The translations under genes were made by a program, and so were the position numbers. Positions 1 through 12,098 of a stretch of 64,000 nucleotides of DNA are shown one piece after another. Numbering within the stretch: position 1 is the first letter of the stretch; every line of letters begins with the position of its first letter. The notes under the pieces are model-generated. The model saw only the letters and a program-made list of their open reading frames with translations. It made no database searches and was not told where the DNA came from. This stretch comes from Deinandra increscens subsp. villosa (taxonomy: Eukaryota; Streptophyta; Magnoliopsida; Asterales; Asteraceae), in assembly GCA_039602395.1 (NCBI GenBank), contig JBCNJP010000027.1:32691962-32755961 (forward strand), written 5' to 3'.

Positions 1-175
1 TTTTTTAAATGGTCGACGAAAGTCCTGGAAACCCCGGGAGTATTTATACCAGTTGAGCTTATTTCAGGGATAATTCACCCCCGCGAGCGGCTGGGTGGTA
101 AAACCTAAAAGTTTAAGGATCGAACTTGTGACATCTCGGTCCCAAGTCTCTCCTCATCACCAGTAATACTCGAAC
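1..175 (-). repeat. SINE-like tRNA-derived fragment
   Basis: Read on the minus strand, a box-B-like AAGTTCGATCC is followed by GGTTTTACCACCC, and a weak box-A-like TGGTGATGAGGA lies upstream. The same order (tRNA-like head, then GTTTTACCA) recurs near 49000 and at 55288-55540, so these look like diverged members of one SINE family. The window edge cuts this copy and no target duplication can be read. Confidence 0.3.
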
Positions 176-389
176 AAGACCTCGTATCAACTTTTGTACC
201 ATCCACCTTGTATTAACTATTCTTCTGTTGACCCTAATAGATATTTGACCCAAGGTCTAAGTTTAAAGAGTTGGTAAGTTTAGGATGTGCGATAGTATGA
301 ACAGAATGAATAATGTGATATAGATTGTATTTTTTAGTTATTAATATATACAAAGATCTATACAAAGATAGAATTATTAAACATTACAT

Positions 390-1767
390 TATGGAAGTAC
401 ACCCATATATATCTTGTATAGTCATCTACTAATAGAAATATGTAATTCTTCTCTGAGGGTGTTGGTGATGACATAGGATCACATAGATCTCCGGCTTTAA
501 ATGTTCATAGGATTTGAACTTAGCTTGATTTGGAAATGGAGCTCTAAGGGGGGGCGGTATCGTCCGCGGTTCCCTCACCCGGCTTCAAGGGAGCCGCGTG
601 GCTCCATGCGGCAACCATACCGCATGTGCAAGGCTCCCCCATGCGGCTCCATTTTTTGGTCTTCCACGGTTTCTCCAAACCGGCGAGAGCCGGATGGTTT
701 CTTCCCACAACCAAGTGTCATTTTTTTATTGGGTGGTGAGCATGGCTTCACCAAGCCATGCCACAACCATACCCCCTCCCCTAATGTGTTTTCCCAATAG
801 ACGTGCGTCACATATTTAGGATGTACGGTTAATTTTTGGTATTTCTTCTGCCATGTTCTTTTGAGAGTCATTCTCCTAATTGACTCAGTTCAAATGTCTC
901 AATCAAGCATGCCACAACCTTGCCTGGTTTTTCAAACTTGAAAGTAGACAAGCTTGCTAGCCAATTTTCAGGTTAATATTATAAAGTTGATTCCTTGATC
1001 ATGTGACATTTAGTAGTTCTTTTTTTGGTTCATATATGGAAAGTAGGTCATCTTCCGTGATGACCTTACATCCATTCTCTATCAATTTCTATATACTTAA
1101 GATGATATTGCTCTTTAGGCTTGGTATTTAATAAACTTGAGACATGACTCGTTGTTTCTTGTTTTTGCATTCTAGCAATATAAATCATTTTATTTAAGAA
1201 TTACACATGAGTACTCATATCCGGAGCGAACATGTCTTGAGAGTTGAGACCTTGTCGTTTATTTCTATGAAGTGTGTTTGGGTACTAGTCATATTGTTAC
1301 TTGCACCGTTGTCCAAATACCAACGACTCTCATCGGTGGTCATGTAGCTATGGTTAAATTTCCTTCTCATCAAGGAATACCATCTCTTGTTCTACTATTT
1401 CTTCAACAAATGGCATCAATAGTGTGGGTTATATATACATCCTCCTGAATTAAACTAGATTAAATTAAATTAAATTGATCGTTCGTGTGATCCTTCTAAT
1501 GAAAATATCTTGCATAGTGTCCAAATTTGTTACAATTCCTCTACTTCGTTCTGGTTTTAAATTCGCAAACAACCTGAGCTTTGCTTGTCTTGGGCCGTTG
1601 ATTCGAATGCGATTACTCCTGCCCTTCGGTTCTTTTCATTGGCAATAACAAACATTGATTGTTTGATTTTGCGTCTGAATGGAATGACCGTAATTTTGTG
1701 ATTGATTTCCACGATTTTTTATTTTTGTAGGTATGAGCGTAATGGAGTACTAAGCTTTGATACTAAT
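390..1767 (-). pseudogene. Decayed Ty1/copia gag-pol remnant
   Basis: Minus-strand translation gives copia landmarks in order. The protease motif WYLDNGASNNMT lies near 1290-1340. A gag-pre-integrase stretch (KLTVHPKYV, then a degenerate form of the usual LGK-type end) lies at about 790-870. The integrase core start (GDLCDPMSSPTPSEKNY followed by LVDDYTRYIWVY) lies at about 385-500. A primer-binding-like TTAGTATCAAAGC, resembling TGGTATCAGAGC, is read near 1753-1766 just inside the LTR. The reading frame is broken by several stops and shifts, and a MITE at 548-781 separates pre-integrase from integrase. Reverse transcriptase and the 3' LTR are absent, so the copy is dead and 3'-truncated. Confidence 0.78.
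548..781. mobile_element. Tourist-like (PIF/Harbinger) MITE
   Basis: A 234-bp GC-rich insertion in the copia remnant. Its ends form an imperfect inverted repeat (AGGGGGGGCGGTATCG on the left; AGGGGAGGGGGTATGG as the reverse complement of the right end). It is flanked by the trinucleotide TAA at 545-547 and 782-784. A 3-bp TWA target duplication is the PIF/Harbinger signature. There is no coding capacity; the open frames crossing it are accidental. Confidence 0.7.
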
Positions 1768-2108
1768 TGTTGTCCCAAATGAATGAAGAACACAATTGAT
1801 TATAAACTAAACTTGAACATATTGGATTGAATTTGCAAGAAAACTGGTGTTCCTGGCTTGTTTGATATCAACACATATATACATACCAACATGAATCACC
1901 CTTAAGGATTAGTTGTGTTAAAAGTCAAAGTCAACAACTGATCTCATAGGGATACGTGATACGTCGCTTAGGAGAAAGGTCACGGTTATGTTTATACAAA
2001 CTGACTCTAAACATACTTTATACCATTTACTTAACTTACCCTCTAACTTTAGAGATATGAGATGATTGTGATTAACCTCATAAAAACTGATGTTTTTAAT
2101 CGTTAACA
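1768..2108 (-). repeat. Probable 5' LTR of the copia remnant
   Basis: On the minus strand this segment starts TGTTAACGATT and ends GGGACAACA, directly before the primer-binding-like site. That gives a plausible TG...CA LTR of about 340 bp. The partner LTR is missing, so the outer boundary is inferred from the TGTT/AACA symmetry only. Confidence 0.5.
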
Positions 2109-2942
2109 AAATGAAGAACCTATAGGCCAGCTGATTCCAAGATTGAATTTCTCCCTGTACTATAAAAATGGATAAGAAAATTAAATTAACACCATATATA
2201 CTATTCGGGCAAGAGTCATTTCGATAAAGTATAGCTAGTTTAATATTGAAAACTATAGGAGTATAAACTATTCAAAAGCCATAGCTCAATATATCTGGCA
2301 ATGAAGTGTCATTTGCAAGAGAGGTTGGGAGAACATGATTCCTTTGAATTAAAGGAGTGGTTGATGCAATTAAAGCTACCAATGTTCATTATTGCGTAAT
2401 ATAAATAAACTTGATTAAATTCTTTAATTAGTTTTAGTTAATTAGGGCTTGACTTCAATTCATGACGATCATCCGTTGAAGTCGAAACACCTGTGAATCA
2501 TACTTACGTCGTTAGATAACCACTATTTAGATAAGTAAAAAAGAAATCAGAAATCATAGTATAATGCCAAATGCCGCCAAAGTAACGGTCGTTGGTTTTT
2601 AGGAATCTTATCATAGTCCAGGTTTTATTTATTAATGATTTGCTAATAATAGAACTTAAATAATTATTCCGGTTATATCGTTGACATGGCGTGAAAATGA
2701 TTGGTACAAATATAACATGATTTCATTTTCTTTTGTTTCAAGCGACAAATCAAAGGATAAGGATATATATATAGATGTTACGGGCTTATTTATTTTTTAT
2801 TTTTCTTATTTTTTTATTTAGCATAAAAATAAGCGCTCTGTTATGAAGTTCCTTGAAATTGTTTCCTCAAAACGTTTATATCTTTAGGTATCATTGATGC
2901 ATGTGGGTATTTTTTTTAAATTCTTATAAGTGTAAGCGGTAT
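2109..2942. other. Intergenic, no gene seen
   Basis: AT-rich sequence without a credible open frame, RNA gene or transposon end. It separates the copia LTR from the CACTA element. Confidence 0.6.
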
Positions 2943-3539
2943 CACTACCAGAAACTGGAGCTTTAGTGGCGACTTTTGTCGCCACTAATAGTCGAAAAGT
3001 CGTCACTAAAGGTCATTAGTGGCGACTCGCCGCCGCTAAAAGGTCGCCGCAATATGCTGGCCGTAAATGTTCCTAAGTCGCCGCTTAAAATTCGCCACTA
3101 TTGATGGCGTCGCCGCTAAAAGGTCGCCACTATTGCCTCTTTATACGTAAAACGAACTTTTCTGTATTTTTTACTTTTTTCATATATGTATTTTATACAT
3201 TTCCTTTTTGTCAACCACATACACATGCAATTAAAACTGCAAATACCAACAATAGATACATACTTTCGCAAATGTTTAAGAACACAATCAAAGTTCACAT
3301 ACTACTGTTAGTTTCCTAACATACGACCGTTCCTAAAAGTTTTTACAATTTACTTATAAACATAAAACTAGATGCATAGGTGGAAATTCCTTCATTCACT
3401 GTCGTTGTTGTTTTCATTCCCATCGTCGTCTTCTCCGTCGCCTAAATTTTGGCTTCCAATGTTCAAGCCCGTAACTTGTCCATGTTGAGCTAGAAATGTT
3501 GGATTTTGAACTAAATTTGTAATTTGTTCCTACAAAAAA

Positions 3540-4290
3540 AATACAAACATAACGGGTCATGTTAGAAACATACAAATACTAACATCATAAATACTTGCAC
3601 ACATCTACCAATTATAGTACTAACATTTACCAAACTAATACAATACATATACAAACATACAATATTCGTGTCAAACGGGTCGTTTTACATACATACATAC
3701 ATATACAAACATACAAGTTTTGCGTCAAACGGGTCAAACTACTAACATTTAACCAATACTAACATCATCATAACTACTTACTCACTTTACATATCTCTAC
3801 TTACTAACTTTACATATTTACATATCTACTTACAAACATTTACCAATTCTAGTACTAACATTTACCAAACTAATACAATACGTATACAAACATACAATAT
3901 TCGTGTCAAACGGGTCATTTTACATACATACATGTACAAACATACAAGTTTTGGGTCAAACGGATCAAACTACTAACATGTAACAAATACTAACATCATC
4001 ATAACCACTTACTCACTTTACATATCTCTACTTAGTAACTTTACATATCTACATATCTACTTACAATCATTTAACAATTATGCTAAAATTTATCAAACTA
4101 ATACCATAGATATACAAACATACAATATTCATGTCAAATGGGTCATTTTACATAAATATACAAACATACAAGTTTTGGTTCAAATTACTAACATTTTAAC
4201 AAATACTAACATCATAACTACTTACCAACTTTACATATCTACTAACACTTTACCAATTCTAATAACATTTATCAAACTAAGACAAAAGTT
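3540..4290. repeat. Tandem repeat inside the CACTA element
   Basis: About three diverged copies of a roughly 240-bp unit. Each holds phrases such as GTCAAACGGGTCA, ACAAACATACAAG and TTTACCAATTCTAG. It lies between the TNPA-like gene and the 3' terminus of the element. Confidence 0.6.
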
Positions 4291-4339
4291 AGTTAGTGTA
4301 TGTTACCGGTGTGAATTGTTGGAATTGCGGTTATTGCGA

Positions 4340-4717
4340 CTCCTTATTAGAAGCGGGTTCAGAAACGGGTTCTTTTGAAGATGCTTTAAACCCAATCCCC
4401 CGGTTCCATCTGCATCGATGATTCAATACCTTTTGGAACACAGGGACTTGAGAAGAAGTTGGGGCTTGAGAAGAAGTCCCTTCAGCAGGAGGTTGAGTTT
4501 GGGAACGAATCTCCTCCTCTAATTTGCGCTGTGTTTTATAAAGATGATATAATATAGATATATATCTATAAAAATTATACATAAATAAATACTTACAACT
4601 GTATCGACAACTAACTGGTCAAGCGTCCCATCTTTAAGCATATGATGTTGGATGAATGTTTGCAAACGGGTTTGAGCCTGTTTAACATACAATATTCAGG
4701 TCAAGCGGGTCATTTTA

Positions 4718-4749
<32 letters not shown>

Positions 4750-5370
4750 CATTATATTTTTATAACTCGTGTTAGTGTATGAAGACGTCCCCCCACGGTT
4801 TGTGATTGTTTGGGATTGACGGTTTAATTTGTTAGCTGCCAACTGTTTTTTTATATTATCTGAGAAAAAATGCTCAATAGAGCTGGCCTAATGATCATCA
4901 TGCATCCCTTCTGGCACGGTACGCAATGCTCTAGGGATATCATTAGCATCCCCTCCATTGCGTCTAAAAAATCTATGTGCCTTATATTTTTGATCTGAGT
5001 ATCGATCTTGGTATATTCTATGATGTGATTTTTTTTATATCGATATTGTTAGGATCATTTTCAAACTGATCCGGATCGTATGATTCCTACAAAATTAAAC
5101 AAAACAAGTTAGTTAAGTAAAAACGAATCAACATAGAACATATAAGTTAAACTTTGAAAATCATTTACCTTGAGATCCTGGAACATGACATTTTTTTGAG
5201 CATGCGGTACGTTATCCCAAGAATCTTTATCAAATGCGACATTATGCCACATATACAGGCCGACTGCACGTTTGAAATAGGATCCTGAATCGTCAAGCAA
5301 ATCAAAAGTAGCATCCTGATAAAAAACTAATGTCAAAGGTCCCCTATTTGCCTTCACCAACTTTTAAAGG
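4340..5370 (-). pseudogene. TNPA-like second CACTA gene (plant transposase Ptta/En/Spm type)
   Basis: Two minus-strand pieces. The upstream one (about 5170-5360) contains FKRAVGLYMWHNVAFDKDSW followed by DNVPHAQKNVMFQDL, which matches the conserved core of plant CACTA second-gene proteins (a Gly/His-Ile-Trp block, then a W-x-D-V-P block). The downstream piece (about 4335-4550) contains VFQKVLNHRCRWNRGIGFKA, resembling the C-terminal V-L-G-x-R-S-G-Y-x-x-G-L-G block. Such proteins are thought to bind the element's subterminal repeats in the nucleus. The pieces are not joined in one frame; introns are possible, and no intact product is evident. Confidence 0.65.
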
Positions 5371-5712
5371 CCTGTGTCTTTTGCCTTCCCTAGAGTTCTC
5401 CTCGAAGGTCGGGCCGATGCATTTATAATTAGAAAAAATCAGTCACGATATTGATAATAAGTAAATAAGTGTAGTTAACGTATGAATTAAAATTAAACTT
5501 ACCATCCTCATAGTGGCCCCCGCCTGCACCAAAGCCGCCAGGAAATGGTGGATCCTGGCCGGCCCCATCACCTCCATGACCCATCACGTCGGTCATGACA
5601 TACAACAACAAGTACCAGAGAGATATTATCCTGAAAAGTTAAAAGATATAAGAATATGAATTAAGTTTTATATTACAACATGAAGTTACAAATAGAAATC
5701 ACAACTCTACTT

Positions 5713-7115
5713 TCACTCACACATCTCCCCGTCAGACACTTCAGTATCACTCTCAGATCCCTCATAAATTATGAACACTTCAGTATCACTCTCGGTTTCA
5801 TTCTCGAACACTTCAACAGTCTGGTTCACTAACACTTCAATAGCCTTGTCCTGAGTAGCAGAACTGCTTGGAAAATTTTGTCTGAAGTTGACAAACAAAT
5901 TTATAGCAGATGAAGAGTTGTTATGAACAATGTCAAGATTTTCGGTGAAGTCATGGTTAGCACTTTGTAAATTCTCATCCTCGGGCACTTCAACATTGTC
6001 GGTGCGACCAGTATTTAATGGTACATCCCATATTCTCCGATGATTAACGTGCTCTACGACCCAGCGATTATTGTTTTGGTTTCCTCGAGAGGGTTCTTTG
6101 ATGTAGAACACATGTTTGGCTTGCGAAGCAAATATAAGTAGTTGATCTTCTTTATCCCATTCCTTTGTTGTGTTGATACTAGTGATATTATTTTCAAGTC
6201 TAACATCACTTTGGGTATCGAACCACTTGCATCAAAATAGAACGGTTGAATATCCACCTGGATAACGCAGCTCAATAATATCTTCTAATTGGCCATAATA
6301 TTTTGTACAATTCTCTCCCTCCATTGTGACCTCAGAGTTCTGCGTTGTGTGTCGTGCGGCACGGTCGAGTACCATAAATCTAACACCGTTGACTATACAA
6401 GCACTATAAGTTGATGCATTTATATTTGCACCCATTGAAAGAGCATACAACTCTTAGTGGAACTCTTGAGAATTTTGTATTTTCATTGAATAGACCTAAC
6501 AAATATATATAAATATGTGTTATGTATGTATTACTTAGCAAATACATAGAACTATGTGTTATATATGTATTACCTTTTCAAGAAACCACCTAGGAAATTG
6601 AGTTTTAACATCATGTTGGGGATGTTCGGATTTGAATTCACTACATTGATGATATAAATATACAAGTAAGGAAGAGAAAAGAATACTTAAGTAGTGATTA
6701 AAGATTGAAGATAGGAACACTTACTTCATGTAGTTCCTGACTTCTTCACAGCAAGGATAAACCATTCTAATTTAAGCTTTTCACTTACAGAGAGATGTTT
6801 GATCTTTGTTGCGCTAGCCGGACGACAGAGAGACTCAAACACCCACATATTTCTTTTTTCGACAACGACATACTCGTTTCAATCGGGGCGATTGAACTGA
6901 GTCTGAACATCGTGAAGGTACCTCGAACAAAATGACAGAGCTTATTCTGCAACATAACCTTTGGCTGTACAACCTTCTAGCCTTGCCTTGTTTCTAATAA
7001 AAAAACTTTACTTTTTTAAACCTTTCAAAAGGATACATCCATCTCATACATAATGGGCCTACGCGAATCGCTTCATCAGGTAAATGCAAAACTAAATGGA
7101 CCATGATGTCAAAAA
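5713..7115 (-). pseudogene. TNP2-type CACTA transposase, C-terminal remnant
   Basis: In minus-strand order: a DUF4218-like block at about 7020-7110 (DIMVHLVLHLPDEAIRVGP followed by MRWMYPFER), which continues in another frame with RNKARLEGCTAKGYVAE and FCSRYL at 6890-7000; then a DUF4216-like block at 6000-6470 (ELYALSMGANINAS, ACIVNGVRFMVLDR, YYGQLEDIIELRYPGG, ASQAKHVFYIKEP); then an acidic tail that stops at 5713. DUF4218 and DUF4216 follow the catalytic tnp2 domain in intact CACTA transposases. That catalytic part should lie upstream, but only about 150 bp separate DUF4218 from the subterminal repeats. Frameshifts and in-frame stops add to the loss. Confidence 0.82.
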
Positions 7116-7796
7116 AAGCTGGAGAGGAGGAACTCCGGCGGCGGCGGTGTAGCTCGATCGAGAACGGTGCTGAGAATCGTCGTCTGTGCTTCAAGATTTT
7201 TCGTGGGTTTTTTTGGGGAAAATGGAGAAGATGGTGGCAATGGAGAATAACCCGCTAATTTTTAGGTCATTAGCGGCGACACGTCACCGCTACTTGTGTC
7301 GCCGCTAATAAGTCTCGTACGAACAAAACCCAGCCTTTAGATCGGAGAAGCAAATGGACGGATATATATGATTATCGGGACCAGATACGGATCAGGGGTA
7401 ATAGCGGCGATAAGTCACCGCTATTGAGTCACCGCTAAAAGTCGTCGCCGCTATTAATGCATGTCGCCATAAAACATGTCGTCGCTATTGCCTGTATTTC
7501 TTGTAGTGTATATTGTATACATACATCACAAAAGGCATTTTCCTTTGTGACTATTACGCTACTGTTCAAAACACATGTAAGTCAATGTGGCTTTCTCAGT
7601 AACGTGATAATAGCCTTATATGTGTCCCCTTTCGTGTCTCCATCCGGCTATACACGCGTCCCCATCTGCCTAGCTTTATCAATATGCATTCGACTATACT
7701 TCTCTTCTCATTTGAGACTTTCTTTTCTCTTTCTAAGAGATTATTCGTCTCTCTCTTACTTTCTCTTCAAATAATCCTAGAACTGTGGGTCGCCAA

Positions 7797-7935
7797 TATT
7801 AGTGTACATTGTATTCCTGTATTACTTAGGCTAGGATTATGGAAATATTGTTACCATGGATAGGCCAAACAATTTTTGTATATATCTACTCTTGTGTGAT
7901 CAATGAGAAAGTCAATGAGATTTCTTCATCTTACA
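7797..7935 (+). repeat. Short copia LTR
   Basis: A segment reading TATTAGTGTACATTG at its start and TTCATCTTACA at its end, directly followed by a primer-binding-like TGGTATCACAGAG. The usual first TG appears mutated to TA. The length of about 139 bp fits short-LTR copia lineages. The second LTR was not found. Confidence 0.55.
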
Positions 7936-9820
7936 TGGTATCACAGAGATCCTGACTTCTATCCCAACCCTAGCCACCCACCTTTCTAGTTCCAGACAGC
8001 CTTCTGTTCAACTTTTGTCGCCCTCTTCTTTCTCATCGCCATCTTCAATGGACCCCAAGACTCCTCCCGCGATCACCGTGAACAACATCCGCAACTTCAT
8101 CCCAATCATTCTCACTTTGGATGAAGACAAATACACATCCTGGTCGGAACTGTTTAAGATTCATTTTCGCGCTTTCGACGTCACATCTCATCTTTCTCCT
8201 CGCCAACCACATGCTACTGCCTCCGATGACAATGCCAAAACCGCCGCCATCACTTAAGAAGTTTGGTCCCGGTTAGATGCCACTGTTCTTCAATGCATCT
8301 ATGGCACGGTGTCTCCCGCCATTCTCACTATGATTCTGAAACCAGACACCACTGTTGCTGATGCCTGGAAGGCATTGAAGTACATCTTTAATGATAATAA
8401 GAACACTCATGTTCTTAATCTGGAACACAAGCTTGCGAACACGAAGCTTGAACAGTTTGCTCTGGTCACCGCCTATTGTCAAGAACACAAGAATGTAGCG
8501 AAACAATAGTCAAGCCTTGGCTCCCTAGTGTCGAATCAGCGAATGGTTCTTCAACTCATCTCCGGGTTGTCCGAGGCCTATGACGGCGTGGCCACCTTAC
8601 TGGATTTATATGAAGCTAGGTCGAAGGTTATTCTAGAAGAGACACGTAAAGCCTCCCACGCCACCATGGTTGCCGCTAATTCTGCCACTGCACTCGCCGC
8701 TACCGTTCAACCCACCACCCCTCTGCCACCTTTGGATCAACATCGGCAAAAAAAATCATGGACGCAACAAGGGCAGGGCGATGGTCGTTGCAATCGATCG
8801 AACAGGGGAGGTCATAGAAGGATTCTTGCTTCTTCGTTTCAGCCTTGGGTTGCACCTCCACCTGGTTGGGCTTATCCCTAATAGCCCACTAGATATCAGT
8901 CGTTGGTCCCCGGGTACGCTTGGACTGCCCCGTTGTGCCCTTACCCGACTTCTGATACTTACCCCGATGTGTGGACATCTCCGATTGGGTCATCAAATGG
9001 CTGCCGTTACTATATTTTACTTTTAGATGATAACACAAATTATTTATGGTCATACTCCTTAGCCAGAAAATCTCAAGTCTTTCCCACATTCTTAAAACTT
9101 GTTAATCTTATCAAAACCCAATTCCGTAAAAACAGTAAAAAAATTAATGCGATAACGGTACTGAATATAACAACTCATTGTTCCAACATTTCTCTACCGA
9201 AAATGCCATGCTCTTTATATTTTCGTGTCCATATACATCGTCCCAAAATGGGAAGGCCTAGCGAAAAATCCGCTTAATGAATAATATTATTCGGACACTT
9301 CTTGCACACTCTTTCGTCCCATAACTTTTGGCCACATGCTCTCAGGCATGCAACCTACCTCCTTAATATCCTTCCCACAAAAACCCTCCAGAACTCGTCC
9401 CCCATCTCTAAACTATAGTACCATCTACCTTCTTATTCACATTCGCGTATTTAGATGCCTATGCTACCCACTTATTCCCTCAACTCAAATTCACAAACTC
9501 TTTATTCGATCCACACCTTGAGTTTTTCTTGGTTATCCAAACTCTCACCGCGGTTGCAAATTACGCTACGATTTAACCACGGGAAAAATCATCCTCTCGC
9601 GTCACGTCATTTTTTACGAGGCCGTCTTTTCTTTCTGGTTACATAAAAGTTCCCAAAAAACTCCTTCATCTGCCACTGATGACTCCTCGTTTTGGTGGCT
9701 CCATTCCAACCCATCTCAACCCCTCACCCCCCATGGTTGCTCCTACCCACTTCACATCAAGTCCACCTCTTGCAGCTCACTCTACGGCCCAGACTTCCTC
9801 CCCCACTACCCCTACACCAG
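7936..9820 (+). pseudogene. Ty1/copia gag-integrase remnant
   Basis: A plus-strand gag begins at ATG 8049 (MDPKTPPAITVNNIRNFIP) and shows the copia UBN2-type gag signature: DEDKYTSWSELFKIHF, DATVLQCIYGTVSP, DAWKALKYIF, LISGLSEAYDGVATLL. In-frame stops fall after about residue 69 and near 8507. A large deletion removes the zinc knuckle to protease part. Sequence resumes near 8960 in integrase (DVWTSPIGSSNGCRYYILLL, later WPHALRHATYLLNILPTKTL in another frame, and RCLCYPLIP) and fades after 9700. Reverse transcriptase and RNase H are missing. The sequence ends where the TGTGACATCC LTR begins at 9821. Confidence 0.82.
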
Positions 9821-12098
9821 TGTGACATCCCGTCCCTTGGGAGGTCAAGATAGCCAAGATCGTATCCGTTTGAAAGCACAAAATGAATACATTCTATCAA
9901 AACTTCAGAGTACATATTACAATTTAAGGAAAGTAATACAAGATCTAAGGATTTTAAATGAAATCTAAGGTGGAGGCTAGAGTCTTCTAGGGTTTGTCTT
10001 CATGCGCATGCGAGCGAATCTACTTCAAGGTCATCTATTGCAACTTATCCAAGCTAGGTATACATACTCAAAAAGAATTTGTGTTAACTAGAAAGTTGAG
10101 TGAGTTCACAAGGTTAGTAAAAGTAATCGTCGTACAAAAAATGAGTTTTGTTTAAGTTTGCCAAAAGGTTTAGTTTTATCAAAAAGAGTGTTTGAGTTTA
10201 GTAAAAATATGGAATTTGTTGTGTTTTGCCAAAAAGTATAGTTTTATTGTATATAGTACAAAAATATAAGTTTTTATCGTACGTCGTCACAATGGAATTT
10301 AATAAGATGACCTGTCGGCCATGAGATTCTATGGTTTCAAAATGAATATAGTTCCACAATCAACCATTCTCTACCCGTCGTGGTCCATACCTGATAGTTA
10401 CGTGTGCAAGACCACTCGCCAATAGAGACTTCCCAAAATAAATAAATAAAGTGGACCCAACCATGGGGTTTCGATGTGCCAAAGGCCAAAATTCTGTTCC
10501 TTATGAGGGTGTCCCGAAATAGCATGGGCACAAGGACGTGGGGGCACTATCCCCAAATAGCGCTACCCATTTTACCCGCGGTCCTATACCAATGACTAAG
10601 ATTGTGTACGTGTGGGACTAGCCGGGGTAAGTATCACTAGACAACATATGTGTATCGAGCATCCAAATATAATCAATTATGACATGTAAATAAATATAGT
10701 ATGATAATTGAAATAAAGAGAGTATGTATCATCACAAAATAGTAAAACGGAAAAGGGGGAATTAGTAGTGAAGGCTCACCTAAGCACTTGTATTTCCCAA
10801 GTAGTTTGGGTTTCCTTGACTTCCAATATTTGGCACCATGAGTAGTTGTTGCATGGACTAGTTGTGATTGATGTCGGGTCCTTGAGTTGCCTTGACGTGA
10901 AGAGAGAGATGGAGGTGGATGATCCGTTGCATGTGTGATCCGTGTTGTGAGCATGATGGTTGGGTTGGTGGTGATGACCAAGGATCGTAGGTTGCATGTG
11001 GTGGTGATTAGATGGAGTGCTTGCATGGATGCAGTGGCGAAGCTTGAAAATATCAAGTGGGGGGTCGGGATCTATTTTTTTTTTTCCTAACGTCAATTTT
11101 TGGGTAAATGGGGGGTCGAAACTGGAGTATATCGAAATTTTTTACACGAAAACTATATACCACTGCATCGCAAAAAAAAAAATCGGGGGGTCGGGCGCCC
11201 CCTCCCGCCCCTTAAAAGCTACGCCTCTGCATGGATGGAGTGGTGACCGTAGGATGGAGGTTCGGTGAGTTTGGGCCTGTGGTGTTTGTATGGGGTCCGA
11301 GAGGTGAAGGGTGATTAGCGATGGGAGATTGAATTGTGGTGAAGTGGTGGTGGTGTGAGTGAACCGTAGCCGAGACAAGAAAGAGAGGGATATGCGGTGT
11401 TAATGAGGATTGGTGGAGTTGTGGTGGTTTAATAGCCGGATGGGGTTTAGAGCTCTTAGAGGTGTGATATGATGGGTGAGGTGACATCAAAGCCAATGGG
11501 TGGAAAGGTTGGTGCATGCCTCTTGATTGGGAGTTGAGAGAGATCTTGCTTGTGTTGGCAAGAAAGCCCTCTCATTGGGTGGTCTCAATTGCATGCAACC
11601 TCATTGGCCAATGTGGGTAGCATATTTATACTTCTAGTCCCTCAAATATCCTATATTTACACCTGGGTTAGTGTGTGACCAATAGGGGAGGAGAATCTTG
11701 CATGAGTCATAATGGTTGGCCAATGAGAGTGTATGAAAGAGTGTGACCAATGGAAGAGTGGAAGTATGCATGGGTTATGACTGGTGGTGGATGTGGACCA
11801 TTGGATTAGGAGAGAGAAAGATTAATCTTGGTCATTGATCTTGCATGTGATCTAGGCTATTGGATCAAATCAATGTGGGCCATTGGTTCAAGTCATATAA
11901 GACAAAATGAGAAAAAAGACAAAATGGAATAAGACAAAAGGATGTGGGCTTGTGTGTTGAGCTTAAGGTGTATGTTGGGCCACAAAGTTTAGAGTTTTTG
12001 TTGGGCCTTGGTGGCTCGTTGACTCTATTTGGGCTTATTGGGCTTTTACAGCCCAACTATAGTAATTAAACCAATCTAATGGGCTATTGTTTGTCACA
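9821..12098. mobile_element. Gypsy-type LTR or LTR fragment
   Basis: The segment starts TGTGACATCCCGTCCC, a common start for plant Ty3/gypsy LTRs, directly at the copia truncation point. It may end at TTTGTCACA, giving TGTGAC/GTCACA symmetry. No matching 5-bp target duplication is seen (ACCAG against TTATA), so the right boundary or integrity is doubtful. No coding domain is present. The phrase TTGAGTGAGTTCACAAGG near 10100 resembles the antisense of transcribed Gypsy LTR regions, so the element may lie on the minus strand. A MITE is nested at 11032-11229. Confidence 0.4.
11032..11229. mobile_element. hAT-type MITE
   Basis: A 198-bp element with terminal inverted repeats CAGTGGCGAAGCT and CAGAGGCGTAGCT (right end reverse-complemented) and a perfect 8-bp target duplication CATGGATG at 11024-11031 and 11230-11237. 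CAGNGGCG ends with 8-bp duplications are typical of hAT MITEs. The interior is G-rich and T-rich without a reading frame. Confidence 0.85.

Larger units (their letters stand above)
2943..7508 (-). mobile_element. CACTA (En/Spm) DNA transposon, defective
   Basis: The element is 4566 bp. It begins CACTACCAGAAACTGGAG and ends with the complement of CACTACAAGAAATACAGG, with the 3-bp target duplication TAT on both sides (2940-2942 and 7509-7511). Both termini carry subterminal arrays of GTCGCCGCTA-type motifs (2960-3135 and 7265-7490), as expected for transposase-binding repeats. Coding remnants on the minus strand run from the C-terminal part of a TNP2-type transposase (5713-7115) to a second, TNPA-like gene (4340-5370). 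The catalytic N-terminal part of TNP2 is missing between the 5' subterminal repeats and the first recognisable domain, so the copy can move only if helped. Confidence 0.92.

Noticed and set aside
11017..11517. Frames over the MITE and LTR region near 11.2 kb
   Set aside because: They cross transposon boundaries, match no known family, and are open on both strands because of skewed composition.
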